DNA from: an uncultured Ruminococcus sp.
Lineage (GTDB): Bacteria > Bacillota > Clostridia > Oscillospirales > CAG-272
Reading direction: 5' to 3'
Length of the DNA stretch: 39,005 bases
Assembly (NCBI GenBank): GCA_902797235.1
Contig: CADBSB010000077.1
Location: 1 to 39,005 of the forward strand
Shown here: one piece after another, positions 7,038-15,112 of the stretch
How the letters are laid out: every line of letters starts with the position of its first letter
How positions within the stretch are numbered: the first letter of the stretch is position 1
Position numbers and translations under genes: made by a program
Notes under the pieces: model-generated
The model's input: the letters and a program-made list of their open reading frames with translations, nothing else
The model's database searches: none
Told to the model about the DNA's origin: nothing

Positions 7038-7586
7038 GTGGTGGATATGGTTTTGTTCACGTCTGAAACAGAGCCGCAGACCGGCAAGCAAAAGCTTGAG
7101 CTTATTTACCGTCGGTACGGAAATAAAATGTACACCGCTGCGTATAACATATTAAAAAGCCGGTCGGACGCGGAGGACGCGGTGCAGAACGCCTTTTTGA
7201 ACATCTGTAAAAAGGTGCGGTCGTTAAACGAAAAGGACGACGATGCGCTCCGCGGTTACGTTCTGGCGATAGCGCAGAACGAGGCGTACAACATAATAAG
7301 ACAAAGAAAACCGGACGTTTCGATCGATGATATACCGGAGCCCGCGGAGGATAACGGCGTTGAAATAAAGGTCGCGGAGGGCGAGGAATTCCGGTTTGCG
7401 GTAAAGGTCATGCGGGAAATGGACGAGATATACCGCGCCCCGCTTTACTTATACTACGTTATGGGTTATTCGTACAAGGAAACGGCAAAGCAGCTCAAAC
7501 GCGGCGAGGCGACCGTGAGAGTGCAGATCTCACGCGGGTTGAATATACTTAAAAAATCCTTGAAGGAGGCAGGTTATGGGACGTGA
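7038..7586 (+). CDS. ECF-type RNA polymerase sigma factor (paralog)
   Basis: About 182 residues, a clear paralog of the factor at 906-1448. Region 2: Y-G-N-K-M-Y-T-A-A and A-E-D-A-V-Q-N-A-F. Region 4: G-Y-S-Y-K-E-T-A-K-Q-L-K-R-G-E-A-T-V-R-V-Q-I-S-R cut into its helix-turn-helix halves. The start is uncertain: GTG 7038 was chosen because AGGAAAGG lies six bases upstream; ATG 7047 is possible, and the farther TTG at 6942 would lie inside the promoter. It overlaps the receptor gene at 7576 by 11 bp, and both sigma proteins end in L-K-E-A-G-Y-G because those codons carry the ribosome site and start of the next gene. Different inner recognition residues from its paralog leave open whether the two share promoters. 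Confidence 0.9.
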   Translation: MVDMVLFTSETEPQTGKQKLELIYRRYGNKMYTAAYNILKSRSDAEDAVQNAFLNICKKVRSLNEKDDDALRGYVLAIAQNEAYNIIRQRKPDVSIDDIPEPAEDNGVEIKVAEGEEFRFAVKVMREMDEIYRAPLYLYYVMGYSYKETAKQLKRGEATVRVQISRGLNILKKSLKEAGYGT

Positions 7587-10050
7587 ATACGATATAAAGG
7601 ATATTCTGCTCGAAGCGGGTTCCCGCGACTATGCGGAAATGAAAAACGTCGAATGGACGCCGTCTGAAAAACACGCCGAATTTACGGATAAGTTATTCAA
7701 AAAGAAAAAGTCGCCCGATCCCGGCAATATTTCAAAGCTCGTCAGAGCCTGCGTCGCGACGGCGGCTGTCGCCGCGGTCGTATGTTTGTGCCTTGCAGTA
7801 AGACCCTTGCGCGAGGCGATAGCGTCCGCGGCGGAAAATATTATCGGTACAGGCGAAAATACGTCGTATCAAACGGACAAAACGCCGAAAACAGAGCCCG
7901 CCGACACGGAAAAGCAGGGATTTGCATTAGACCCCGCGCAGACGACAAATATGACGACGACCGCGCCGGAAACCGAGGCCGAAACGGAGCCCGAGACAAC
8001 GGAAGAGCCGCCGTTCGTAATACCGACGACGGACGAGGAATGGATAAGATACCTCATAAGCTCCATGGCGAAAACCGGCTACGTCAAGGAAAAATGGGAA
8101 AGGCTTTTATCGTACGGCGATTTTGCGTTTGAGTATCTGTACGAAATGTACACTCACAGCGTGACGTATAGTCTTAAACAGATGGAAAAATCGTATATAA
8201 GCGCGTATTTCGCGGAGCAGGTGTACGACGAGATAACGGAAACGGCGAAGACCGTATCGTTGCTGCGATACGTCAAGTTCCCCGATAAAACCGATCTGAC
8301 GTTGGATGATAAGAACTGGCTGACAAATTTTACGGGAAAAGCCCAATCCTACGCAAAAGCAAAATCGATCGAGTACGTAAGCGAACACACGCCGGTAACA
8401 AGAAAGCTGCTCGAATTATCCGGCTTTGACGAAAACGATTTCAATTTCGACTATTACTCGGACGACGTAATCAAAAGCATCAAAAAGCTTGCGACGCTTA
8501 ACGAGGGCGAGGAGCTGCACCAGAAATTACACATTGTATTAAATTCCGCCGTATACGGAGAAAACATCGGAGTTATGCTTGACGCGTATTACGATTCCGC
8601 CGCCGTCTTCGGCGAAAAAGAAACCGAAGCAAAGGCTCTGATAGGGTATATGTACTTGTTGAAGGCGCTGGACGATATGAATCTGCTTGTCGGACACGAT
8701 AAGGCGTTCGGTTACTACAACATAGTCGATGATACGGTGGACTATTATACGTATACGAATATAAGCGGCTACAATCTGTTTTCGTATAAAGAGAAGATGG
8801 CGGAGATAATCACGAAATATCTTAAAGACGTGACAGACGTACTAAAAGAAAAAAAGTTTACGGAACAGATAGTCTCCGAGGATTACCCGGCAACGTACGC
8901 GCTGCTTCAAAAAGCCGGCTTTGACGGATACGAGCCGCCGCAGAACGAAAAGGAAAAGAGGGCGGCACAGCTGTTATCTGAGCTTGAAAATCTGTATAAC
9001 GCGGTAAAATACGGCTATAACGGTTACACGACCTACGACGGGCTTGCGGAGGTGTACGAAACGGACGACGATATAAGCAAAATGTCGGCGGAGCTGTACG
9101 CCAAGGTAAGAAAGTATTACCCCGAGGGTATGTATAAAAACCCGTCGTATCAGGCTTTCCACTCACAAAAAGAGGGCTTTGAGACGCTTGACGACTGGTA
9201 TGATTATTACTCAAAGATACTGCCCGAAGACGTCGTACGCAATTTCTTATCGTGTGAGAACAGATATTTCTTCACGGCAAACGGAAAAGTTTATACCACC
9301 GAATATATGAGCATCTACTTGATGAAAATAGACGGCAGGACCGCGCGCATAGTTGAGGAAAAGAACGGCGTTACGACCGTACGCTTCAACGCAGGCGACA
9401 GTCGGTACGTTAAGAATACCGAATATACGGTAAAAGTAAAAGAAGACGGCGGCGTGATGCGCATAGTCGGCGGGTCGTTTATAGATGATTTAATGTCTTT
9501 CCCGGAATACGGAAACGCGGCGGCGTTTGTAAAAGCGGCGGTATGGTCGCTGTCACCGTCAAATCTCCTTGTGGAATACGAGAATTTCTACGGTAAAAAA
9601 GAAGATGAACTGCCTGAAGGCTTTGCAAAAAAGCTTACGGAATATTTCGGGGACGCTAAACGATATTACCATTATTTCAGGTATATTGATATAGGCGGCA
9701 CCGTTATAAACAGCGTGGATCACTATAAAGAAGCCGCGTCCGAATTCTTTTCATCCGATTTTATAAATAAATTCTTTAAAGACAACAAAAACTTCATAGA
9801 AGCCGACGGCACGCTGTACGTAAGCGATAACTGTGAGGAATCCCTTTGCGCAGATGAAATATACAGCGTTAAAAGACTGTCCGATACGAGATACGAGATA
9901 GAGATGAGGGTAATACAGAACGGCGTCGCGCCGGGCATCCCCACATGGGACTGTACCGCGGAGGTCGAGATGATCGACGGTTCGCCTGTAATCGTCGGCG
10001 GAACGTTTTTGACGGAAGTACTTCTCAAAAACTTCAAAAGCGCGTGGTAA
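7576..10050 (+). CDS. Large single-pass membrane protein, probable anti-sigma receptor (paralog)
   Basis: 824 residues, same plan as the protein at 1438-4131. Cytoplasmic head 1-58 with K-D-I-L-L-E-A-G; membrane helix at about 60-78 (A-T-A-A-V-A-A-V-V-C-L); juxtamembrane R-P-L-R-E-A-I-A-S; tether of Thr/Glu/Pro to about 145. The Ig-like insert of the paralog is missing, so the tether runs straight into D-E-E-W-I-R-Y-L (about 154). Helical units with G-F-D-E-N and G-F-D-G-Y lie near 280 and 445, and two beta modules close on V-G-G-S-F (about 631) and V-G-G-T-F (about 808). The two closing modules loosely recall IseA/NTF2-like extracellular domains in layout, which would suggest a cell-wall link, but this is weak. 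Coupling to the sigma gene supports an anti-sigma sensor role; ligand unknown. Confidence 0.75.
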   Translation: MGREYDIKDILLEAGSRDYAEMKNVEWTPSEKHAEFTDKLFKKKKSPDPGNISKLVRACVATAAVAAVVCLCLAVRPLREAIASAAENIIGTGENTSYQTDKTPKTEPADTEKQGFALDPAQTTNMTTTAPETEAETEPETTEEPPFVIPTTDEEWIRYLISSMAKTGYVKEKWERLLSYGDFAFEYLYEMYTHSVTYSLKQMEKSYISAYFAEQVYDEITETAKTVSLLRYVKFPDKTDLTLDDKNWLTNFTGKAQSYAKAKSIEYVSEHTPVTRKLLELSGFDENDFNFDYYSDDVIKSIKKLATLNEGEELHQKLHIVLNSAVYGENIGVMLDAYYDSAAVFGEKETEAKALIGYMYLLKALDDMNLLVGHDKAFGYYNIVDDTVDYYTYTNISGYNLFSYKEKMAEIITKYLKDVTDVLKEKKFTEQIVSEDYPATYALLQKAGFDGYEPPQNEKEKRAAQLLSELENLYNAVKYGYNGYTTYDGLAEVYETDDDISKMSAELYAKVRKYYPEGMYKNPSYQAFHSQKEGFETLDDWYDYYSKILPEDVVRNFLSCENRYFFTANGKVYTTEYMSIYLMKIDGRTARIVEEKNGVTTVRFNAGDSRYVKNTEYTVKVKEDGGVMRIVGGSFIDDLMSFPEYGNAAAFVKAAVWSLSPSNLLVEYENFYGKKEDELPEGFAKKLTEYFGDAKRYYHYFRYIDIGGTVINSVDHYKEAASEFFSSDFINKFFKDNKNFIEADGTLYVSDNCEESLCADEIYSVKRLSDTRYEIEMRVIQNGVAPGIPTWDCTAEVEMIDGSPVIVGGTFLTEVLLKNFKSAW

Positions 10051-10085
10051 CGGACGCGCGGCAGCAATCAATTCAACACACGGCG

Positions 10086-10113
10086 GGCGGGCGAAAATCG
10101 CCCGCCTTTTTAT
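10086..10113 (+). terminator. Strong terminator after the second receptor gene
   Basis: GGCGGGCGA (10086-10094) pairs perfectly with TCGCCCGCC (10098-10106), followed by TTTTT. Confidence 0.92.
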
Positions 10114-10230
10114 AATGAGGCGAACACCGGCCCCGCCGATAAACGGTCTGAGCGTCTAAGGAATCGGGTCGTAGAGGGCGCCGACCCCTGCAAATTATCT
10201 TAAAAACTTAATAAAATTTCGTGTTTTCTC
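10114..10230. repeat. Gene-free gap with a GC-rich hairpin
   Basis: No gene is seen. GGGTCG (10166-10171) pairs with CGACCC (10182-10187) around a ten-base loop; on the minus strand the element begins GCAGGGGTCGGC, related in wording to elements at 36479 and 37322. It is probably a dispersed intergenic repeat; there is no T tract, so it is not a normal terminator. Confidence 0.5.
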
Positions 10231-10259
10231 TTTACAAATCGGAAAAAATATGTTAGAAT
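10231..10259 (+). promoter_or_regulatory. Sigma-A promoter of the PHP/GH127/SDR operon
   Basis: TTTACA (10231-10236) and TAGAAT (10254-10259) are 17 bp apart, 22 bases before the start codon at 10282. Confidence 0.7.
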
Positions 10260-10281
10260 TAGAGAAACCGAGGTATTTATC

Positions 10282-11082
10282 ATGGATATAAGATCTGATT
10301 TTCATACGCATACCAACCTTTCCGCCTGCGCGGCGGATGAGGTCACGGCACAGGCGCTTATAGACGGGCTCTGCACGGGTGAGGACGGTTTGCGCGTACT
10401 CGGTATTTCAAACCACCTCTGGGACAGCGATATTGAGGGCGCGAGCGAATGGTACAAGCCGCAGAACGTAGAGCACGTTATATCCATACGAAAAGAGCTT
10501 GAAAACGTTGACACGCACGGCGCAAGGATCTTAGTCGGCGCGGAGGTCGAATTTTCCGCCGACTGCCGGGTCGCGATAACGCGCGAGCACGCGGCGCTGT
10601 TCGATTATCTTCTGATAACCGCCAACCACGTACATATGAAGGATTTTATAATCCCCGCCTCCATGACCGCGCCCGACGAGGTGCGCGAATTCATCATATC
10701 GCGTTTCCTTTCCGCCTGCGAGGTCGATCTGCCCGTAAAATGCGGCATTTGCCATCCGTTCTTCCCCATGTCTTTCCCCAAGACCGACAATGAAATACTC
10801 TCGGGTATAACTGACGAAGTTTACGGCAAATGCTTTGAAAAAGCAAAGAAATACAAAAAATCAATAGAAATACACACCTCCGTTTTCGGTCCGCATCTGC
10901 CGCATCACAACGATTTAGGCGCGGGCGACGAGTACGTGAGGATGATAGGGATAGCAAAAGAGACCGGCTGTACGTTCCACATAGGCTCGGACGTTCATAA
11001 ACCCTTTGCTCTGCCCGGAATAAAACTGCGTGAATTTACAAAATATATGGGCATAACCGAAGATATGATGACGGATTTTTAA
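10282..11082 (+). CDS. PHP-domain metal-dependent phosphoesterase
   Basis: 266 residues. The PHP fold binds a metal cluster; members hydrolyse phosphoesters, for example histidinol phosphate. Metal ligands visible in order: D-F-H-T-H (H8, H10), N-H (H45), E88 in G-A-E-V-E, H116 and H118 in A-N-H-V-H, H158 in I-C-H-P, an H in E-I-H-T-S, and the closing G-S-D-V-H. The ligand set looks complete, so activity is likely. No histidine biosynthesis gene is nearby; the neighbours are a GH127-like glycosidase starting 1 bp after the stop and an SDR oxidoreductase, so a sugar-phosphate or other small substrate is as plausible as histidinol phosphate. Substrate not assigned. Confidence 0.85.
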   Translation: MDIRSDFHTHTNLSACAADEVTAQALIDGLCTGEDGLRVLGISNHLWDSDIEGASEWYKPQNVEHVISIRKELENVDTHGARILVGAEVEFSADCRVAITREHAALFDYLLITANHVHMKDFIIPASMTAPDEVREFIISRFLSACEVDLPVKCGICHPFFPMSFPKTDNEILSGITDEVYGKCFEKAKKYKKSIEIHTSVFGPHLPHHNDLGAGDEYVRMIGIAKETGCTFHIGSDVHKPFALPGIKLREFTKYMGITEDMMTDF

Positions 11083-11083
11083 C

Positions 11084-12634
11084 ATGAGATATAACGATTA
11101 TTCAAAAGTCACGGCAAAAGGTGAGCTCGGCGCGAGATGCGCGCTCCTCTCCTCCCGTCTTGAAGCCCCCATATACCGCCCCGATGTTATTTTCGGAATA
11201 GAACAGGCGGGCTGGCCCGGCGACTGGGAGGGCAGGACGATACTCGCCCTGACGTGCCAGGCTCAGGTTACCAAGCGCGAGCCGTCTTATCTTGACGAGA
11301 TAGTTTTACAGTTAAAAGATCATTGCAACGAGCGCGGATATTTAGGTCCGATATACGACGGCAAGCTGAACGAACAGCAGCTGTCCGGCCACGGCTGGCT
11401 TTTGCGCGGGCTTTGCGAATATTATTTATACAGAAAATGCGATTACGTCCTGCCGCTGATCGACGGTATCGTGCGCGGGCTGTTTCTGCCCGCCGCCGGC
11501 AAGTACGCGTCTTATCCGGTGCTTCCGAAGCAGCGCGACAACGGCGGAGATATGTCGGGCAATACGCTCGGCTTCATCGGCGACTGGCTCATATCCACCG
11601 ACACGGGCTGCGCGTATATCGGTATGGACGGACTTATACAGGCGTACGCCGTACTTTCCGAAAATCTGCCCGACAGGGACAGGGACGAAAAGGTAAACGC
11701 GCTGATAGACGAGATGACAGAACAGTTCTGCCGCATACCTTTCGTTTTAATAAAAATGCAGACGCACGCGACGCTGACGGGCGTGCGCGGACTGTTAAGA
11801 CGGTACGGACAGACGAACGACAAAACGCTGCTCGACGAAGCGAAGCGCATATTCGACCTGTACGAATCGCACGGTATGACTATGACTTACGCGAACAAAA
11901 ACTGGTTCGACCGCCCGGAATGGACGGAGCCGTGCGCTGTCATAGATTCTTACATGGCCGCGTCGCAGTTATACGCCCTGTGCGACGAGCCGAAATACGC
12001 GGAGCTTTCACAGCTGATACTGTACAACGGCGTGTTTCACGCGCAGCGTAATAACGGCGGCTTCGGCTGCGACGGCTGCGCCGTCGACGGCGTGCTTACG
12101 ACGCACTGTTTTGAGGCGTACTGGTGCTGTACCATGCGCGGCGGCGAGGGACTTGCCGCGGCTGCGGCGTACGCGGTGACGGATAACGGCGTTATAGTAA
12201 ATCCAATATCCGTCGACACAAAAGTAAACGGAAAACGGCTTTCAATCGTATCCGGTTATCCGTATAAAAACAAGATCAGAATAAAATACGAGGGCGGCGG
12301 CAGGCTGTATTTCTTCGTCCCGTCATGGACGACGGGAGTAAAGTGCGAATACGTTTCGGGCTGTGACGAGAATTATGTCTATATCGACGCGCCGGACAAC
12401 GTTGAATTCACCGTCACGTATAATTTCAGAATATGGAACGACGACGATCGCATCTACGACGGTCCGCTCATGCTCGCAAGTACCGAACCGATGAAGTTGA
12501 ACGATAGCTTTGACGTACTGAAAGAGGACGGAAAATACACGGCGAAGGGCAAAGAGCTGTGTACCCTCACCGGCACGTATCTTAAAAACGAGGCGCAGAC
12601 GAACAGCGAGCGTCTGTATGTTAAACTGATATGA
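11084..12634 (+). CDS. GH127-like glycosidase (beta-L-arabinofuranosidase family, DUF1680-type)
   Basis: 516 residues, shorter than typical GH127 enzymes. Most of the first 390 residues look like an (alpha/alpha) barrel with repeated aromatic helices (G-W-L-L-R-G-L-C-E-Y-Y). The segment around E344 with the pair C348-C349, then T-M-R-G-G-E-G, resembles the Glu/Cys-Cys region of GH127 enzymes that use cysteine as nucleophile and a zinc site; further cysteines lie just before it in C-D-G-C. The C-terminal part is beta-rich. No signal peptide, so it acts inside the cell on imported or internal sugar. It starts 1 bp after the PHP gene with no clear ribosome site, suggesting translational coupling, and overlaps the SDR gene by 4 bp. 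The family is fairly secure, arabinose specificity is not. Confidence 0.75.
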   Translation: MRYNDYSKVTAKGELGARCALLSSRLEAPIYRPDVIFGIEQAGWPGDWEGRTILALTCQAQVTKREPSYLDEIVLQLKDHCNERGYLGPIYDGKLNEQQLSGHGWLLRGLCEYYLYRKCDYVLPLIDGIVRGLFLPAAGKYASYPVLPKQRDNGGDMSGNTLGFIGDWLISTDTGCAYIGMDGLIQAYAVLSENLPDRDRDEKVNALIDEMTEQFCRIPFVLIKMQTHATLTGVRGLLRRYGQTNDKTLLDEAKRIFDLYESHGMTMTYANKNWFDRPEWTEPCAVIDSYMAASQLYALCDEPKYAELSQLILYNGVFHAQRNNGGFGCDGCAVDGVLTTHCFEAYWCCTMRGGEGLAAAAAYAVTDNGVIVNPISVDTKVNGKRLSIVSGYPYKNKIRIKYEGGGRLYFFVPSWTTGVKCEYVSGCDENYVYIDAPDNVEFTVTYNFRIWNDDDRIYDGPLMLASTEPMKLNDSFDVLKEDGKYTAKGKELCTLTGTYLKNEAQTNSERLYVKLI

Positions 12635-13356
12635 AAAACGTACTGATAACCGGAGCCTCGCGCGGTATTGGCGCCGCGTGCGCTCTGCTTTTCGGCAAAG
12701 CGGGTTACCGCGTATTCGTAAATTACAACAAGTCCGAAAAACAGGCCTATGAGGTTTGTGAAAAGATAAAATCCGCTGGCGGCGAGGCTTACGCCGTGCA
12801 GGCTGACGTTACGGACTTGACGGCGGTGCGCCGCGCCGTGTCGCTATGCAAATATCACGGCGGCGGGCTCGACGTTCTCGTAAACAACGCCGGAATAGAC
12901 TTTTACGGCACGTTTGAAGAAACGACGCCCGAAATATGGGACAGCGTCATAAAAACAAACCTTACGGGCGTATATAACGCCGTATACGCGGCTTTGCCGG
13001 AGCTTAAAGAAACGCGCGGCAAAATCATTAACGTCTCATCCGTGTGGGGCGTTTTCGGCGGCTCGTGCGAGGCGGCGTATTCCGCGTCAAAGGCGGGAGT
13101 TATAGGGCTGACGAAAGCTTTATCAAAAGAGCTCGGCTTATCCGGCGTCACGGTAAACTGCGTCGCGCCGGGGTATATAGACACGGAAATGAACGCGCGG
13201 TTTGATGAAAAGACCGTCGCGGATATTATAGACAGAACTCCGTTATCGCGGACGGGAACACCGGAGGACGTCGCGGAGGCGGTCTTATGGCTCGCCTCGG
13301 ATAAAGCGCCGTTTTTCACGGGGACGGTCCTTAACGTTGACGGCGGATTTATGTAA
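12631..13356 (+). CDS. SDR-family NAD(P)-dependent oxidoreductase, FabG-like
   Basis: 241 residues, classical short-chain dehydrogenase. Cofactor glycine motif T-G-A-S-R-G-I-G at 7-14, N-N-A-G-I structural motif, catalytic serine in N-V-S-S-V, and Y-S-A-S-K with the catalytic tyrosine and lysine; the C-terminus ends T-G-T-V-L-N-V-D-G-G, as in FabG proteins. It starts in an ATGA overlap with the GH127-like gene, so it belongs to the same operon and may oxidise or reduce a sugar released there. Sequence alone cannot separate 3-oxoacyl-ACP reductase from sugar dehydrogenase; no other fatty acid synthesis genes are nearby, which favours the sugar role. Confidence 0.88.
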   Translation: MKNVLITGASRGIGAACALLFGKAGYRVFVNYNKSEKQAYEVCEKIKSAGGEAYAVQADVTDLTAVRRAVSLCKYHGGGLDVLVNNAGIDFYGTFEETTPEIWDSVIKTNLTGVYNAVYAALPELKETRGKIINVSSVWGVFGGSCEAAYSASKAGVIGLTKALSKELGLSGVTVNCVAPGYIDTEMNARFDEKTVADIIDRTPLSRTGTPEDVAEAVLWLASDKAPFFTGTVLNVDGGFM

Positions 13357-13387
13357 AACAAGAAAATTAAGGTAGGAGGATACCAAT

Positions 13388-14107
13388 ATGAAAAAAATCA
13401 CGGCTGTTTTAGCAGCGGCTCTGCTTTGCCTCGGTTCGGTATTCGCGCTCGTATCTTGCTCGAACACACCTGCAACGACGACCGCGGACACGACGAAAGC
13501 GGCTGAAAGCACACCCGAGACGACTAAGGAAGCGGCGACGACAGAGGAAGTCACCACCGAAGCGACGACGACAGAGGAAGTGACGACCGAAGCTGCGACA
13601 ACGGAAGCGAATACGACGGAAGGAAATCCCGGCGTCAACTACGTTGAAGACGAGATGATGCTGTTCGACAGAAGAGCGGGCGACAGTCACGACCCGATCG
13701 CCGCCGACAGCGGCAGAGAGCTTGCCTGCAAATTCACCCTGCCCGAGGGCGCGCGTCTGACCGGTCTTTATTTCGAGTCCTGCCCGACGTGGTCCACTCC
13801 CGATTACTCCGGCTTTGTGGTAGAGCTTTACAAATGGGACAACGACTATGAGAACACTCTCGTAGGCGAAATGCTCTATTCCGAGGAGTTTGAGGAATGG
13901 GTCGACAACGCGTACTGCGAGCTCGATTTCACGGACAAGGCTCCGAGCGGCTTTGAGACCGGCACTTATCTCTGGGTATTCAGAGGCACGACGGACAAAA
14001 TAGGCATCTGGGCGATGGATCCGATCGACGAATGCGAATACTTTGAAAACGGCGTATCCGCAAATCACGGCTTCCAGGTACTTGCGTATATCTTAACGCC
14101 CGCCTGA
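13388..14107 (+). CDS. Lipoprotein with Thr/Glu-rich tether, function unknown
   Basis: 239 residues. A lipoprotein signal ends in the lipobox L-V-S-C, with C24 the predicted lipid-modified residue. Residues 28-80 are a low-complexity tether made of imperfect repeats of E-V-T-T-E-A and T-T-E. The remaining 155 residues are a soluble, aromatic- and acidic-rich beta domain (L-T-G-L-Y-F-E-S-C, F-V-V-E-L-Y-K-W) that may be a carbohydrate-binding-like sandwich; this is a guess from composition. An excellent site GTAGGAGG precedes the start. It is 31 bp behind the SDR gene and is closed by a terminator, so it may be read with the PHP/GH127/SDR operon. Tethers of the same style occur in the sigma-linked receptors and the solute-binding protein at 34994. 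Confidence 0.8.
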   Translation: MKKITAVLAAALLCLGSVFALVSCSNTPATTTADTTKAAESTPETTKEAATTEEVTTEATTTEEVTTEAATTEANTTEGNPGVNYVEDEMMLFDRRAGDSHDPIAADSGRELACKFTLPEGARLTGLYFESCPTWSTPDYSGFVVELYKWDNDYENTLVGEMLYSEEFEEWVDNAYCELDFTDKAPSGFETGTYLWVFRGTTDKIGIWAMDPIDECEYFENGVSANHGFQVLAYILTPA

Positions 14108-14126
14108 TCTTAAAATCAAATACTGC

Positions 14127-14155
14127 AAGGGGACCGTCGCAAAACGGTCCCTTTT
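14127..14155 (+). terminator. Terminator after the tethered lipoprotein gene
   Basis: GGGACCGT (14130-14137) pairs with ACGGTCCC (14144-14151), followed by TTTT. Confidence 0.88.
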
Positions 14156-14316
14156 CACACGTTTTTAAGAATAAAATCATCTTAAAAGCGTTGATTTTTA
14201 TATAAAATTATAATATAATAATATTGGCGGAACGGGCGGGACGGCGCGCCGGACTTCGTTTTCTTAACAAAGTGTAAAAACATATATTATAATATGACAA
14301 TTTAATACTTTATCCG

Positions 14317-14345
14317 TTGACTTGTTTAAAAAATATTGATAATAT
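14317..14345 (+). promoter_or_regulatory. Sigma-A promoter of the VTC operon
   Basis: TTGACT (14317-14322) and TAATAT (14340-14345) are 17 bp apart. The gap before it (14156-14316) is AT-rich with one GC block holding the palindrome CGGCGCGCCG (14242-14251) and no gene. Start of transcription near 14352 would exclude the ATG at 14352 as the start codon. Confidence 0.6.
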
Positions 14346-14378
14346 AATTTTATGATTGTCGGAGGAGGTGGGGCGGAT

Positions 14379-15095
14379 TTGGCGATCACAACGTTCAAAC
14401 GTTACGAAAAGAAATTCATAATAACAAAAGAACAGCAAAAGCTTCTTCTCCCCGCTGTGAACGAGCATATGTCGGAGGATCCGTACTGTCTTGACGGAAA
14501 AAGCTACCGGCTGCTCAACCTTTATTTCGACGACGACGAAAACAGCGTAATAATCAATTCCATCATGAAGCCGAAATACAAGGAAAAGCTACGCCTGCGC
14601 TGCTACGGCGTACCGGAAAACGGCGACAGCACGGTGTATTTCGAGATAAAGAGCAAGCTTTACGGCATTGTCGCAAAGCGCCGCGTCGGAATGAAATACA
14701 GCGACGCGCTCGAATATATAAAAAGCGGCAGGCATCCGGAAACGGACGTGTATATCTACAACCAGGTGCTTGACGAGATAGACGAGCTAAGAAAGCGCAA
14801 GCCTTGCCATCCGCGCATAATAATCGCGTACGACAGAACGGCGTACTTCCAGCGCGACAGGCGCTCCGTGCGTCTGACATTTGACGAAAACATAGTGACG
14901 AACAGAGAAAACCTCGACATCCTCGGATTTGACGGCGGCAAGGACCTTTTGCCGCCCGGGTATCTTATACTTGAAGTAAAAACGCCGGACACCATACCGT
15001 TATGGATGTCGAAAGCGTTCTCCGAGGCGGGCGTTTTTATGACGAGCTTCTCAAAATATGGAAGAGAGTACAGAAATACGTACTCCCAAATCTGA
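14379..15095 (+). CDS. VTC-domain polyphosphate polymerase-like protein
   Basis: 238 residues. The VTC domain forms a tunnel that makes polyphosphate from nucleotide triphosphate in the yeast vacuolar complex; bacterial members are soluble. Tunnel-lining charges are visible: K-R-Y-E-K-K-F near the start, L-Y-F-D-D-D, K-L-R-L-R, Y-F-E-I-K-S-K, A-K-R-R-V, A-Y-D-R-T-A-Y and the late L-E-V-K-T. All look intact. The TTG at 14379 was taken because GGAGGAGGTG lies 10 bases ahead; the ATG at 14352 has no ribosome site. DUF4956 and CotH genes follow, a gene set seen together in many bacteria. Product of the bacterial enzyme in this context is not proven. Confidence 0.88.
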   Translation: MAITTFKRYEKKFIITKEQQKLLLPAVNEHMSEDPYCLDGKSYRLLNLYFDDDENSVIINSIMKPKYKEKLRLRCYGVPENGDSTVYFEIKSKLYGIVAKRRVGMKYSDALEYIKSGRHPETDVYIYNQVLDEIDELRKRKPCHPRIIIAYDRTAYFQRDRRSVRLTFDENIVTNRENLDILGFDGGKDLLPPGYLILEVKTPDTIPLWMSKAFSEAGVFMTSFSKYGREYRNTYSQI

Positions 15096-15112
15096 AAAGG
15101 CGGGTAAAAACC

